Shown one piece after another: positions 27,001 through 35,319 of a stretch of DNA of 64,000 nucleotides. This DNA is from PR03 sp964353555 (GTDB lineage: Bacteria > Myxococcota_A > UBA9160 > PR03). The translations under genes were made by a program, and so were the position numbers. The notes under the pieces were generated by a model. It made no database searches. It had not been told where the DNA came from and saw only the letters and a program-made list of their open reading frames with translations. Location of the stretch: contig CAYGWM010000007.1 of NCBI GenBank assembly GCA_964353555.1, forward strand, positions 1 through 64,000. Direction: 5' to 3'. Positions within the stretch are counted from its first letter, which is position 1. Each line of letters begins with the position of its first letter.

Positions 27001-27986
27001 GTGCCATGCGCGACGCGGATGGCCAGCCGCTGCTGCGCGTCGAAGCGCTGCGCGTTTGGTTTCCGGTGCGTGCGGGCCTGTTGCAGCGACCGACTTCGGT
27101 GCTGCGCGCGGTCGACGGCGTCGATCTGACGCTGGGAGCGGGGCGCACGCTCGCACTGGTGGGCGAATCCGGCTGCGGCAAGACGACGGTGGGTCGCTCG
27201 ATCCTGCGCCTCCTGGAACCGAACGGTGGCCGCGTGCTCTTCGAGGGGACCGACCTGCTCACGCTCGGGCCGGCCGCGCTGCGCCCGATTCGCCGCCGAC
27301 TCCAGATCGTGTTCCAGGACCCGATGGCATCGCTCGATCCGCGCCTGCGCGTGCGCGAGGCGATTGCCGAGGGCATGCAGGCGTTCGGGATCGGCACGGG
27401 CGAGGCGGAGCGCACCGATCGCGTCGCCGTAGAGCTGCGACGCGTCCGTCTCGATCCCAGCTACATGGAGCGCTTCCCGCACGAACTCTCCGGCGGCCAG
27501 CGCCAACGCGTCTGCATCGCGCGCGCGCTCGCGGTGCAGCCGCGGCTGCTCGTCTGCGACGAGTCTATATCCGCGCTCGACGTGTCGATCCAGGCACAGA
27601 TCCTCAATCTGCTGCGCGACCTGCAGGACGAACTGGGACTCGCGTATCTGTTCATCACCCACGATCTCGGCGTGGTCCGCTACCTCGCCCACAACGTTGC
27701 GGTGATGTACCTCGGGCAGATCGTCGAAACGGCAGCGACCGCGCAGATCTTCGAAGATCCGCGCCATCCATACACGCGTGCGCTGCTGGCGGCGATGCCA
27801 TCGGTCGACCCGTCGCGTCGCAGCGTCGCGGTGCGCGCGCACGGCGAAGTGCCTTCGCCGCTGCATCCGCCTTCCGGTTGTCGCTTCCATACGCGCTGCC
27901 AGGACGCGTTCGCACGCTGTCGCAGCGAGGCGCCCGAACTGGTCGCGAACCGCGACGGCGCATCGCGCTGCTTTCTTTCTGCGTGA
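26997..27986 (+). CDS. Peptide ABC transporter ATPase (OppF/DppF-like)
   Basis: Start ATG 26997 within the upstream stop. The product is 329 residues: Walker A GESGCGKTTV, Q-loop VFQDPMASLDPRLRVREAIA, signature LSGGQRQRVCIARAL, Walker B LLVCDESISALDVSIQAQI, H-loop FITHDLGVV and C-terminal PSGCRFHTRCQDAFARCR. With the OppD-like protein it forms the ATPase pair. It ends the long cysC-to-oppF chain, in which every junction is an overlap or a gap of three bases. Confidence 0.93.
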   Translation: MSAMRDADGQPLLRVEALRVWFPVRAGLLQRPTSVLRAVDGVDLTLGAGRTLALVGESGCGKTTVGRSILRLLEPNGGRVLFEGTDLLTLGPAALRPIRRRLQIVFQDPMASLDPRLRVREAIAEGMQAFGIGTGEAERTDRVAVELRRVRLDPSYMERFPHELSGGQRQRVCIARALAVQPRLLVCDESISALDVSIQAQILNLLRDLQDELGLAYLFITHDLGVVRYLAHNVAVMYLGQIVETAATAQIFEDPRHPYTRALLAAMPSVDPSRRSVAVRAHGEVPSPLHPPSGCRFHTRCQDAFARCRSEAPELVANRDGASRCFLSA

Positions 27987-28055
27987 TGCCATGGCCATGG
28001 ACGGGGCGGGCGTCGAAGTCGATTTCGATGGGCCGATTGCCGACGAAGAGCAGGG

Positions 28056-28084
28056 TTGACACCCCCAACCCATCGGGCGAAGCT
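28056..28084 (+). promoter_or_regulatory. Promoter of the small gene at 28093, leaderless type
   Basis: TTGACA (28056-28061), a 17-base spacer and GAAGCT (28079-28084) end 8 bases before the ATG. The -35 is consensus; the -10 is poor but matches the local pattern in its last three bases. Confidence 0.45.
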
Positions 28085-28092
28085 GCGCCGCG

Positions 28093-28404
28093 ATGCGACT
28101 CGAATACACCTTTTCGATCACGGATGTCCCGATTCCGCGCTTCGCCGTCGAGTCGGTCGAGGGCATCGGCAAGCTCTTCACGCTCGCGACGCTGGTGTTG
28201 AACGTGATCGCAGCGCAGAAGCCGCGCGTCGAGATCGTCTTCCACGGTAACAACCCCGATGACCCCGGCCGCAAGATCTCTGCATTCCGCGAGATCATCG
28301 GGACCTCCGAAGCCGGCGCCGCGCTGCGCTTCACGGCCGGCCACGGGGGCACGATCTCGGGCTCGTCGAGCTACTTCCAGTGGCTCGTGGTCGAGAAGGC
28401 CTAG
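28093..28404 (+). CDS. Small hypothetical protein (103 aa)
   Basis: Not recognised. The product MRLEYTFSITDVPIPRFAVE... is soluble-looking, with a central hydrophobic helix (IGKLFTLATLVLNVIAAQ), then alternating strands, a GHGGTISGSSSYFQWL segment and no signal peptide. Codon use matches its neighbours and a consensus -35 precedes it, so it is probably a real gene. Its stop overlaps, tail to tail, the stop of the double kinase on the other strand. Confidence 0.55.
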   Translation: MRLEYTFSITDVPIPRFAVESVEGIGKLFTLATLVLNVIAAQKPRVEIVFHGNNPDDPGRKISAFREIIGTSEAGAALRFTAGHGGTISGSSSYFQWLVVEKA

Positions 28405-29954
28405 CGCCGCTCGGCGGCGTCGCACCCCGCTCCGGTCCAGCGGTGCTCGCGTGCGAGGCTCTCGCGTACGACGCGTACCAGCGCAGGCTGCCAGCCTTCG
28501 CGAAACGGAAGCGCGGCTGCGTAGCGCCGGAACGCGCGGCAGCGCAGCAGCGCGGGATACGCGTCCGGTAGCGACGCATTGAGCTCGGCGAGCGCGCGTA
28601 GCCGCCGTGCCTCGCGAAGTCTTCGCGGGAAGCGCACGCCTTCGAGATCGATCACGCGCACGTCGAGGCCGGTCGGCGCGCGCCGCAACAGCAGGTGCGT
28701 GCCTTTGAGGTCACCGTGATCGACACCGGCGCGGTGCAGTGCGATCGCGAAGTGCGCGAGCGCATCGAGCGCTTCCGCCGCGCCGGCGGTCGCTTGCTCG
28801 ATAGCAAAGCTCGCCGGCGTAGCGGGGCGAACGTCTTCGAGCACGACCCACGACGCGATCGGCACGCCGAACACGCGGCGCTCGCCAAACGCATACGGGA
28901 GCGCCGCTCCGATGCGACGGGCCAGCAGGCCGTGTCCCGCGCGCCAGGCGCGAAACCCCGCGGAGCCGCGCGCGACGTCGGCGAGCGCCCGCGCGACGCC
29001 GCGGAAAGAGGTCTCCTTCACGACGACCCTGCGTCCCTCGACTTCGAGCGTCGTCACGGAGGAGCGTGCGTCGTGCTTCGCAACGCGCGCATCGCGCGTT
29101 GCGAGGGCCGACCGGTGTGCAGCGCGGATTGCGATCAGCGCATCGGCGGGGAGTTCGCGAAGCCGTAGTCCGCGCGCGTCGTCCGCGCCGATGGCAACGG
29201 CGAGGCGACCTTCGCGGCAGACGCTCTCGGTGCGCGAGCGCGCGTGTTCGCGCGCGCGCGCATCGGCCGCATCGCCGGCCTTTCGGATTGCGTCGCGTAC
29301 GGCCTCGTCTCGCGACGCGGGCAAGCCGAGCACCGTGCGCCGCACGCGCAGCCGGCGACCACGCGACACCAGCGGCGCCAGCGAGAACTCGAGGCGCGCG
29401 AGGTCGGCGCGGGTGTGGCGCCGGGCGCGCGCCCGGCGCGCATGCTGCCAGTCGAGCAGCACCGGCCCGCGCGCGCCGACGAGTACGTTGCCGGCGTGCA
29501 AGTCGCCGTGGACATAGCCCGCTTCGTGTATGCGGCGCACCAGCGCGGCGAGCGCGCCGAGCAGGCCGCGGCGTGCGGTGGGCGCGTCGCGCAGTGCTGC
29601 GGAGAGTGGCGCGCCGTCGATCCACCGCAGCGCGAGCAGCCGATCCCCGTCCGCGCACGTACCGAGCGCGAGCGGTTCGGGGACCGCGATACCGGCGTCG
29701 TGCATCCGCGCGAGCATGCTCCACTCGCGCTCAGCGGGCGCGCGCCCGAGTCTTGCCTTGGCGCGTTCGCGCAGCGCGTGGCGCCCAGAGCCGACGCGGA
29801 ACTGCTTCACGACGACGTCGCCCTGCGCGCTGTGGACGCGGAAAACCGCGCGGCGCACGTTGTCGTGCAGACACTGCGCGTCGCCGGTTGCGAGCTGGCG
29901 CTCGATTTCGCGCTGCAGAGCCGCGTCGCCCAGCGTCCAGCGCACCGCCGTCAT
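28401..29954 (-). CDS. Tandem two-domain LPS-type (WaaP/Kdo) kinase
   Basis: One 517-residue chain holds two kinase-like domains. Domain 1 (about 1-240) has VVVKQFRV (nucleotide Lys), catalytic loop YVHGDLHAGNVLV and metal loop LLDWQHARR. Domain 2 (about 290-500) has VVVKETSFRG, VDHGDLKGTHLLL and VIDLEGVRF. Both keep HGDL and the DxE/DWQ metal-binding Asp, so both could be active. WaaP-like kinases phosphorylate lipid-A-core heptose or Kdo at the inner membrane. The ATG overlaps the glycosyltransferase stop (ATGA), linking it to envelope glycan assembly. Confidence 0.85.
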   Translation of the reverse strand: MTAVRWTLGDAALQREIERQLATGDAQCLHDNVRRAVFRVHSAQGDVVVKQFRVGSGRHALRERAKARLGRAPAEREWSMLARMHDAGIAVPEPLALGTCADGDRLLALRWIDGAPLSAALRDAPTARRGLLGALAALVRRIHEAGYVHGDLHAGNVLVGARGPVLLDWQHARRARARRHTRADLARLEFSLAPLVSRGRRLRVRRTVLGLPASRDEAVRDAIRKAGDAADARAREHARSRTESVCREGRLAVAIGADDARGLRLRELPADALIAIRAAHRSALATRDARVAKHDARSSVTTLEVEGRRVVVKETSFRGVARALADVARGSAGFRAWRAGHGLLARRIGAALPYAFGERRVFGVPIASWVVLEDVRPATPASFAIEQATAGAAEALDALAHFAIALHRAGVDHGDLKGTHLLLRRAPTGLDVRVIDLEGVRFPRRLREARRLRALAELNASLPDAYPALLRCRAFRRYAAALPFREGWQPALVRVVRESLAREHRWTGAGCDAAERR

Positions 29955-31051
29955 CGCGCGATCCGCGCGTAGAGCGCGCGCAATCTCGCGATGTGTTGGG
30001 GCCAGCCGTGTTGCTCAGCGACGGCGCGCGCCGCAGCGCCGCGCTCGCGCCGTTCCGTGCGACTCGCGAGCCGGTCGAGCGCGACCACGAAGGCGGCCGT
30101 GTCTGCGGCATCGCGCACGACGATGCCACCCTCGCCGAGGATTTCGGCAGCGCCGTTGCTCGCGGTCGTGACGACGGGGATTCCGGCTGCCGCCGCTTCG
30201 AGACAGACGTTGGCGAAGGCGTCGTAACGCGTCGGCAGGATCAGCGCGTCGGCGGCCGCGCAGAGCGACGCGACGTCGCGACCGCTGCCGAGCCAATGCA
30301 CGCGAGCGCCGACGCCGAGCGCATCGGCGATCTTGCGCCACGGTCTCGGGTCGTCGTTGCCCGCGACCCAGAGCACGCCGTCGCCCGCTGCGCCCGCGAG
30401 CGCTTGGAGCGCCGTGACGAGTCCCTTGCGCTGAAAGCCGGAGCCGACGAAGAGCCACACCAGCGCGTCGTTGCCGCCGAACTCGGTGCGCAGCGCGGCG
30501 CCCTCGGTCGCGCGCCGCGATGGGTGGAAACGCTCGAGGTCGACACCGTTGTAGATCAACGCGAATCGCTGGTCCGGAACCGCGTAGCGACGCGAGAGTT
30601 CGAGCTGCACCATCCGCGAGTTGCATTGAATGATCTGGGACGCGTCGCCGAAGACTTCGCGCTCGATCGCGAGCAGCACGCGATGGCGCGGCGAGTAGCG
30701 CCGCCACACACTCCCGAAGCCGGGGTAGTGGCGCTCCATGTACTCCGCGTGGCTGCCACCGCCGGCGCGGAACAGATCCTGGTGTCGCGTCCGCGAGAAG
30801 GAGTGCACCACGTCGAAGGCGCCGCGCGGTGCGATGCGCGCCGCCGCGTTCGAGAACGCCGTGACGCGCCATGGCTGCCACGTCGACGGCACGCGCGCGA
30901 GATGGACCTGGACGCTCGAGGTCGCAGCAGCCTTTCGCGCGACGACGTGCACCTCGTCACCGGCGGCGGCGAGTCGGTGAGCGATCTGCCACGCCACGTG
31001 TTCGACGCCGCCCCGGGGCTCGAAGCGTTCGATCACGAGGGCGACGCGCAC
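29951..31051 (-). CDS. Family 4 glycosyltransferase
   Basis: Retaining GT-B glycosyltransferase, probably LPS core or surface glycan. Start GTG 31051 gives MRVALVIERFEPRGGVEHVA, the usual GT4 N-terminus (RxGxExV). The acceptor domain is followed by LFVGSGFQRKGLVTALQALA, the nucleotide-sugar domain, and the C-terminal TRYDAFANVCLEAAAAGIPV with the EX7E glutamates. It resembles WaaG (heptose glucosyltransferase I), which often neighbours waaP. The frame stays open to 31909, but that extension reads as antisense of other genes. Confidence 0.88.
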   Translation of the reverse strand: MRVALVIERFEPRGGVEHVAWQIAHRLAAAGDEVHVVARKAAATSSVQVHLARVPSTWQPWRVTAFSNAAARIAPRGAFDVVHSFSRTRHQDLFRAGGGSHAEYMERHYPGFGSVWRRYSPRHRVLLAIEREVFGDASQIIQCNSRMVQLELSRRYAVPDQRFALIYNGVDLERFHPSRRATEGAALRTEFGGNDALVWLFVGSGFQRKGLVTALQALAGAAGDGVLWVAGNDDPRPWRKIADALGVGARVHWLGSGRDVASLCAAADALILPTRYDAFANVCLEAAAAGIPVVTTASNGAAEILGEGGIVVRDAADTAAFVVALDRLASRTERRERGAAARAVAEQHGWPQHIARLRALYARIAR

Positions 31052-31068
31052 GCGGCCCTGGAGCCGGG

Positions 31069-31299
31069 CTAGGCCCGGCGGCGTCGTGCGAGGAAGATGA
31101 TCGCGAGCGAGGCGGCGCCAAAGCCAGCGGCCTGTGCGACCGGCGAGGACGGGTCTCCCGCGCACCCAGTCGGCGTGCAATAGCGACCGACCCACTCGGG
31201 CCCGTTCGGCTCCGCTGTCTCTGCCGGTGTAGCGGCATGCGCACTCGGTGTTGCGAGTAGCGCGGTGGCGATCAGGCAGGCGAGGGCGGTGGAACGCAC
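31069..31299 (-). CDS. Tiny secreted protein with C-terminal helix-Arg sorting-type tail
   Basis: From GTG 31299 the 76-residue product has a signal peptide (MRSTALACLIATALLATPSA-HA), about 30 mature residues with WVGRYCTPTGCAGDP, then AQAAGFGAASLAIIFLARRR. A Cys-containing stretch, one hydrophobic helix and an Arg cluster is the layout of MYXO-CTERM/PEP-CTERM-like sorting tails, although the exact motif is not a textbook match. It is almost nothing but signal peptide plus sorting tail. A start at 31335 is possible; the promoter at 31307-31335 argues for 31299. Confidence 0.6.
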   Translation of the reverse strand: MRSTALACLIATALLATPSAHAATPAETAEPNGPEWVGRYCTPTGCAGDPSSPVAQAAGFGAASLAIIFLARRRRA

Positions 31300-31306
31300 G
31301 CCGGGC

Positions 31307-31335
31307 AGGGTACCCGACGGTGTCGAGGTCGCCAA
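31307..31335 (-). promoter_or_regulatory. Promoter of the tiny CTERM-like gene, leaderless type
   Basis: On the minus strand TTGGCG (31335-31330), a 17-base spacer and TACCCT (31312-31307) lie 7 bases before the GTG at 31299. Confidence 0.5.
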
Positions 31336-31350
31336 AAATCGCGCGCAGGG

Positions 31351-31379
31351 TTGACGCTGCGCAGGGCCTGATGAAAAAT
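31351..31379 (+). promoter_or_regulatory. Possible promoter of the TetR-ABC operon
   Basis: TTGACG (31351-31356), a 17-base spacer and AAAAAT (31374-31379). The leader to the TetR ATG would be about 115 bases, so this unit would not be leaderless. The -10 is weak. It is back to back with the promoter at 31307-31335. Confidence 0.35.
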
Positions 31380-31498
31380 GGGCGCCCCGCGGGATCCCTG
31401 ATCGATCTTGCCGATCGCGCCGCTGCTGCCCGTCGTTGCGTCTTCGGGATCATTGCGTCGGGATCGATGGATTGGATCGCTGGAGGTTCGGTTCTCGC

Positions 31499-32164
31499 AT
31501 GTCGCGCGCCCCCGTGACTCCGCTTCCGATTCGTGCGACTGCGCCGGCACGCGAGGGTCCGCGTGGCATCAAGCGCGCACGCATCCTCGAAGCGGCGACC
31601 CACGTCTTCGCGAGCCGTGGCTATCACGGCGCGCGCGTATCGGACATCGCACGCGAGGCCGGCATCGCGTATGGCCTCGTCTATCACTACTTCCGCAACA
31701 AGGAAGAGATCCTCGAAACGATCTTCGCCGAGCGTTGGGGGGCGTTTCTCGACGTCGTCGACGGGATCGGAGCGGGACCGCAGCCCGCATCGGAGAAGCT
31801 CCGCCAGCTCGCGGCCATCGTGCTGTTCGCCTATCGGCGGCGTCCGGATTGGGTCAAAGTGCTGGTATTCGAGATCCAACGCACTTCTCGTTTCTCCGAG
31901 CCCGAACAAATCGAAGCGGTCGGTCGTCTATTCCGCGCCGTCGCGCGAATCGTTCGCGTGGGTCAAGATGCGGGCGAGTTGCGCAATGACCTCGATGCGA
32001 ACCTGGTGTGTCTGGCCTTCATCGGAGCGCTCGAAACGATGATCACGAGTCAGGTGCTGGGCGTGATGAGACTGCCCGATGAATCGCAGGCCGCCGACGA
32101 TCGCACCGTCCGCACGGTGATGGAACTCTTCCTCGGCGGGCTCGGCGCGCGGGGGCGCTCGTGA
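31499..32164 (+). CDS. TetR/AcrR-family transcriptional regulator
   Basis: Start ATG 31499 with TGGAGG upstream. The 221-residue product carries a TetR helix-turn-helix (RILEAATHVFASRGYHGARV, then SDIAREAGIAYGLVYHYFRN-KEEIL, about 27-70) and a helical ligand domain like that of FadR/AcrR-type repressors of lipid metabolism. Its stop overlaps the ABC ATPase start, so it probably autoregulates the downstream exporter. Ligand unknown. Confidence 0.9.
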   Translation: MSRAPVTPLPIRATAPAREGPRGIKRARILEAATHVFASRGYHGARVSDIAREAGIAYGLVYHYFRNKEEILETIFAERWGAFLDVVDGIGAGPQPASEKLRQLAAIVLFAYRRRPDWVKVLVFEIQRTSRFSEPEQIEAVGRLFRAVARIVRVGQDAGELRNDLDANLVCLAFIGALETMITSQVLGVMRLPDESQAADDRTVRTVMELFLGGLGARGRS

Positions 32165-32925
32165 TCGAAGCGAGCGGACTCTCGAAGCGCTACGGCGATC
32201 TGGTCGCAGTGGACGACGTCTCGTTCTCCGTGCAGCCGGGCGAAGTGGTGGGCTTTCTCGGTCCCAACGGGGCCGGCAAGACCACGACGATGCGCATCCT
32301 GACCGGCTTCCTGCCGCCTACCGACGGTCGCGTGGTGATCGACGGTCACGACATCTTCTCCGATCCGCTCGCCGCGCGGCGTGCGATCGGATACCTGCCC
32401 GAGAGCCCGCCGATCTATCCCGAGATGAGCGTCGAGGACTACCTGCTCTACGTCTCGAAGCTGAAGGACGTGCCGCGCCGCTCGCGCCGCGACGCAGTCG
32501 ATCGCGCGCTCGAGCGCTGCGGCCTCGCGGACGTGCGCCGTCGCGTGATCGGCTCGCTGTCGAAAGGCTTCCGCCAGCGCGTCGGACTCGCGCAGGCGAT
32601 CGTGCACGATCCGCCGGTGATGATTCTCGACGAGCCCACCGTCGGTCTCGACCCGATCCAGATCCGCGAGATCCGCACGCTGATCGGCGAGCTCGCCGGC
32701 GTGCGCGAGGGCAAGGCGCGCACGGTGATCCTGTCGACGCACATCCTTCCGGAAGTCGAGGCGATCTGTCAGCGCGTGATCATCATGCACCGCGGCAAGA
32801 AGGCGCTCGATGCGCCGCTCGCAGAATTGCAGCGCGGCGGAGCGAGTCTCGAAGAGATCTTCGCGCGCACCACCGCGCGCGAAGTCGTCATGCCTTTGGA
32901 TGCGACCCCGGAGGCACGGCCGTGA
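32161..32925 (+). CDS. ABC exporter ATPase (GldA-like)
   Basis: Start GTG 32161, inside the TetR stop. 254 residues: Walker A GPNGAGKTTTMRILTGFLPP, Q-loop in IGYLPESPPIYPEMSVEDYL (the LPExPPLYP form is typical of GldA and related ATPases), signature LSKGFRQRVGLAQAI, Walker B VMILDEPTVGLDPIQ and H-loop LSTHILPEVE. It works with the permease, GldG-like and DUF4340 proteins that follow. Such four-gene units occur widely outside Bacteroidetes, where gliding is not involved. Confidence 0.9.
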   Translation: MIEASGLSKRYGDLVAVDDVSFSVQPGEVVGFLGPNGAGKTTTMRILTGFLPPTDGRVVIDGHDIFSDPLAARRAIGYLPESPPIYPEMSVEDYLLYVSKLKDVPRRSRRDAVDRALERCGLADVRRRVIGSLSKGFRQRVGLAQAIVHDPPVMILDEPTVGLDPIQIREIRTLIGELAGVREGKARTVILSTHILPEVEAICQRVIIMHRGKKALDAPLAELQRGGASLEEIFARTTAREVVMPLDATPEARP

Positions 32926-33716
32926 AGCACGTCGGGGCGATCGCCGGTCGCGAGCTGAACTCGCTCTTCGTCTCGCCGGTCGCGTACGCGGTGATGACGC
33001 TGTTCGCGGTGCTCGCGGGCTTCTTTTTCCTATCGGGCGTGCTGCAGTTCCAGGAGTACGTGATCCGGCTCCAGTCGTTCCAGGCGATGGAGCAGCTCGA
33101 AGAGCTGAACCTGAACGATCATGTGATCGCGCCGTTCCTGCACGTGATGTCGGTGGTGCTGCTGTTCCTGGTGCCCGGCATCACGATGGGCCTTTTCGCT
33201 TCGGAGAAGACCAACGGGACGCTCGAATTGCTGCTGACCTCTCCGATCACGATCTGGGAGTTGGTACTCGGCAAGTTCCTCGCGGCGGTGGCGTTCATCG
33301 CGATCCTGGTGCTGCTGCTCGCGCTGTTTCCCGGGCTGCTGTTCCTCTATGGCGATCCGGAGTGGGGCAAGACTGCGGCGGGCATGCTCGGTCTGCTGCT
33401 GATCGGCATCGCGTACGCGTCGATCGGGACGTTTGCTTCGTCGGTGACGCAGAGCCAGTTCGTCGCATTCTTTCTCTCCTTCGTGTTGTTGCTGGTGCTC
33501 TGGATGCTGGGCTTCCTCGCCGATCTCGGCGCCGCAGGCGGCGCTGCGTCGAGCGACAACGTCGGCGACCTGCTCCGCTATCTCTCCACGGCGGATCACT
33601 TCGAGGGCATGGTGATGGGCCTCGTGGACACCAAGGACCTCGCCTACTTCGGCGTGATCGTGGTGGCGTTCCTCGCGCTCACGAAGGCCGCCGTCGAATC
33701 CGTGCGGTGGCGCTGA
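32922..33716 (+). CDS. ABC-2 permease (GldF-like)
   Basis: Start GTG 32922 overlaps the ATPase gene. The 264-residue protein has six membrane helices, with the first at about 17-38 (SPVAYAVMTLFAVLAGFFFL), and the family stretch LFASEKTNGTLELLLTSPIT followed by EL-type cytoplasmic loop WELVLGKFL. It is the membrane channel of the GldA/F/G-like exporter. Substrate unknown. Confidence 0.9.
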   Translation: MKHVGAIAGRELNSLFVSPVAYAVMTLFAVLAGFFFLSGVLQFQEYVIRLQSFQAMEQLEELNLNDHVIAPFLHVMSVVLLFLVPGITMGLFASEKTNGTLELLLTSPITIWELVLGKFLAAVAFIAILVLLLALFPGLLFLYGDPEWGKTAAGMLGLLLIGIAYASIGTFASSVTQSQFVAFFLSFVLLLVLWMLGFLADLGAAGGAASSDNVGDLLRYLSTADHFEGMVMGLVDTKDLAYFGVIVVAFLALTKAAVESVRWR

Positions 33717-33717
33717 G

Positions 33718-35313
33718 ATGAGCGGCTACCCGGCACTATTCGGAGCTCTCGGGCTCGTCTTCGTGCTCTTCGGGCTGTTGTCCGTGCTGCTGCTCGTTGC
33801 GGGCGCGCCGACCGATCTCGCGTGGATCTGGCTCAACTTCGTGATTGGTCTGCTGCTGCTCGGCGGGGCCGTTGCCAGCAGTTTCGACTCGATTCGCGAG
33901 CGCATGCGCTCGGGCGAAGGCCGCCGCATCGGCAAGTACGGCAGCAGCGCGGTCGCGCAGGCGCTGATCGTGCTCGTGATCGTCGGCTCGCTCGGTTTCC
34001 TCGCGAACCGCTACCACAAGAAGTGGGACGCGAGCGAGGCCGGCGTGCACTCGATCTCGGATCAGACGCAGAAGCTGCTCGCGGGACTCGAGCAGGACAT
34101 CCAGATCGTCGCGTTCTATCCGAAGCTCGATCAGGCGAACGTCCGCACGCTGCTCGACAGGTATCAGTACGCGAGCGAGCGTGTGAAGATCGAGTATGCC
34201 GATCCGAACGCACGGCCGGACTTGATCGAGCGCTACGGCGTGACACCCGAGAAGATCGGCGAGGGCCTGCTCTTCGTGAAGATCGGCGAAGAGTCGGTGC
34301 AGCTCGAAAAGCCTGATGAGGAGAAGCTGACCAACGCGGTCCTCAAGCTCACGCGGCGATCGCACAAGAAGGCCTACTTCGTCACGGGCCACAACGAGCG
34401 CGCCGTCGAAGGCAAGGGTGCCGACGGCAAGGAAGGCTTCGCGAAGGCCGCCGACGCGCTGCGCAACGAGAACTACCGCTTCGAGACGCTCACGCTGGAA
34501 ACCAAGCCAGAAATCCCGGACGACGCGGACGTGGTGATCATCGCGGGCCCGACGCAGCCGCTCCGCCCCGGCGACGCCGACAAGCTGCAGCGCTACCTCG
34601 AACGCGGTGGCGCGCTGATGGTGATGGTCGATCCGCGCGCGAACGCCGACATCGGCGATGAGCTCGCGAAGTGGGGTGTGCAACTCGGCGCCGACGTGAT
34701 CGTCGATCGCGTGCAGGGCATGTTCGGCCAGGCGATGACACCGCTCGCCGGCGAGTACGGCAACCACGAGATCACCCGCGACATGCGCGAAGCGACGATC
34801 TTCCCCACCACCCGCAGCCTCGCGATCGAGCCGGACGCGGCCAAACAACTCTTCGCGATCGTAAAGACGGGGCCGGAGTCCTGGGGCGAGCGCGATCTCG
34901 AGCAGCTCTTCGGCAAGGGCGTTGCCGAACTCGGACCGGACGACGTGAAGGGCCCCGTGACGATCGGCGTCGCCGGGCAGCCGATCGTGCCGGGACCGCC
35001 GGCCGCCGAAGGGGAAGACAAGAAGGACGCGAAGAAGCCGCGCCTCGTCGTCTTCGGAGACTCCGACTTCGCGACCAATCAGATGCTCGACGCCTACAGC
35101 AACCGCGACCTCTTCGTGAACTCGGTCAACTGGTTGCTCGGCGACGTCGAGGCGATCTCGGTCAGGCCGCCGCGGTCGCGCGCGTCGCGGCTCACACTGT
35201 CGATCGAGCAGTTCAGTCAGATCCGCGCTCTCGCGCTCTTCGTGCTGCCCGAGCTGATTGCCGTGGTCGGTGTCTGGGCCTGGTGGAGCCGCCGCCGGGC
35301 GCCCGGCCGATAG
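33718..35313 (+). CDS. GldG-like ABC auxiliary protein
   Basis: The 531-residue product has N-terminal helices at about 5-27, 35-55 and 80-97, a large periplasmic domain (GVHSISDQTQKLLAGLEQDI; AYFVTGHNERAVEGKGADGK; VVIIAGPTQPLRPGDADKLQ; RYLERGGALMVMVDP) and a C-terminal helix near 505-525. This is the domain of unknown function found in GldG and intraflagellar-transport-like proteins. Charged insert EGEDKKDAKKPR near 440. It lies one base after the permease stop and belongs to the same exporter. Confidence 0.87.
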   Translation: MSGYPALFGALGLVFVLFGLLSVLLLVAGAPTDLAWIWLNFVIGLLLLGGAVASSFDSIRERMRSGEGRRIGKYGSSAVAQALIVLVIVGSLGFLANRYHKKWDASEAGVHSISDQTQKLLAGLEQDIQIVAFYPKLDQANVRTLLDRYQYASERVKIEYADPNARPDLIERYGVTPEKIGEGLLFVKIGEESVQLEKPDEEKLTNAVLKLTRRSHKKAYFVTGHNERAVEGKGADGKEGFAKAADALRNENYRFETLTLETKPEIPDDADVVIIAGPTQPLRPGDADKLQRYLERGGALMVMVDPRANADIGDELAKWGVQLGADVIVDRVQGMFGQAMTPLAGEYGNHEITRDMREATIFPTTRSLAIEPDAAKQLFAIVKTGPESWGERDLEQLFGKGVAELGPDDVKGPVTIGVAGQPIVPGPPAAEGEDKKDAKKPRLVVFGDSDFATNQMLDAYSNRDLFVNSVNWLLGDVEAISVRPPRSRASRLTLSIEQFSQIRALALFVLPELIAVVGVWAWWSRRRAPGR

Positions 35314-35319
35314 CTCGCC

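Noticed and set aside
27991..28059. 22-codon ORF (ATG GCC ATG GAC ...) between the OppF-like gene and the gene at 28093
   Set aside because: No ribosome-binding site and no recognisable product; its end overlaps the -35 of the next gene.
31052..31909. N-terminal extension of the GT4 frame
   Set aside because: It runs antisense to the TetR gene and across the tiny CTERM gene; GT4 homology begins at GTG 31051.
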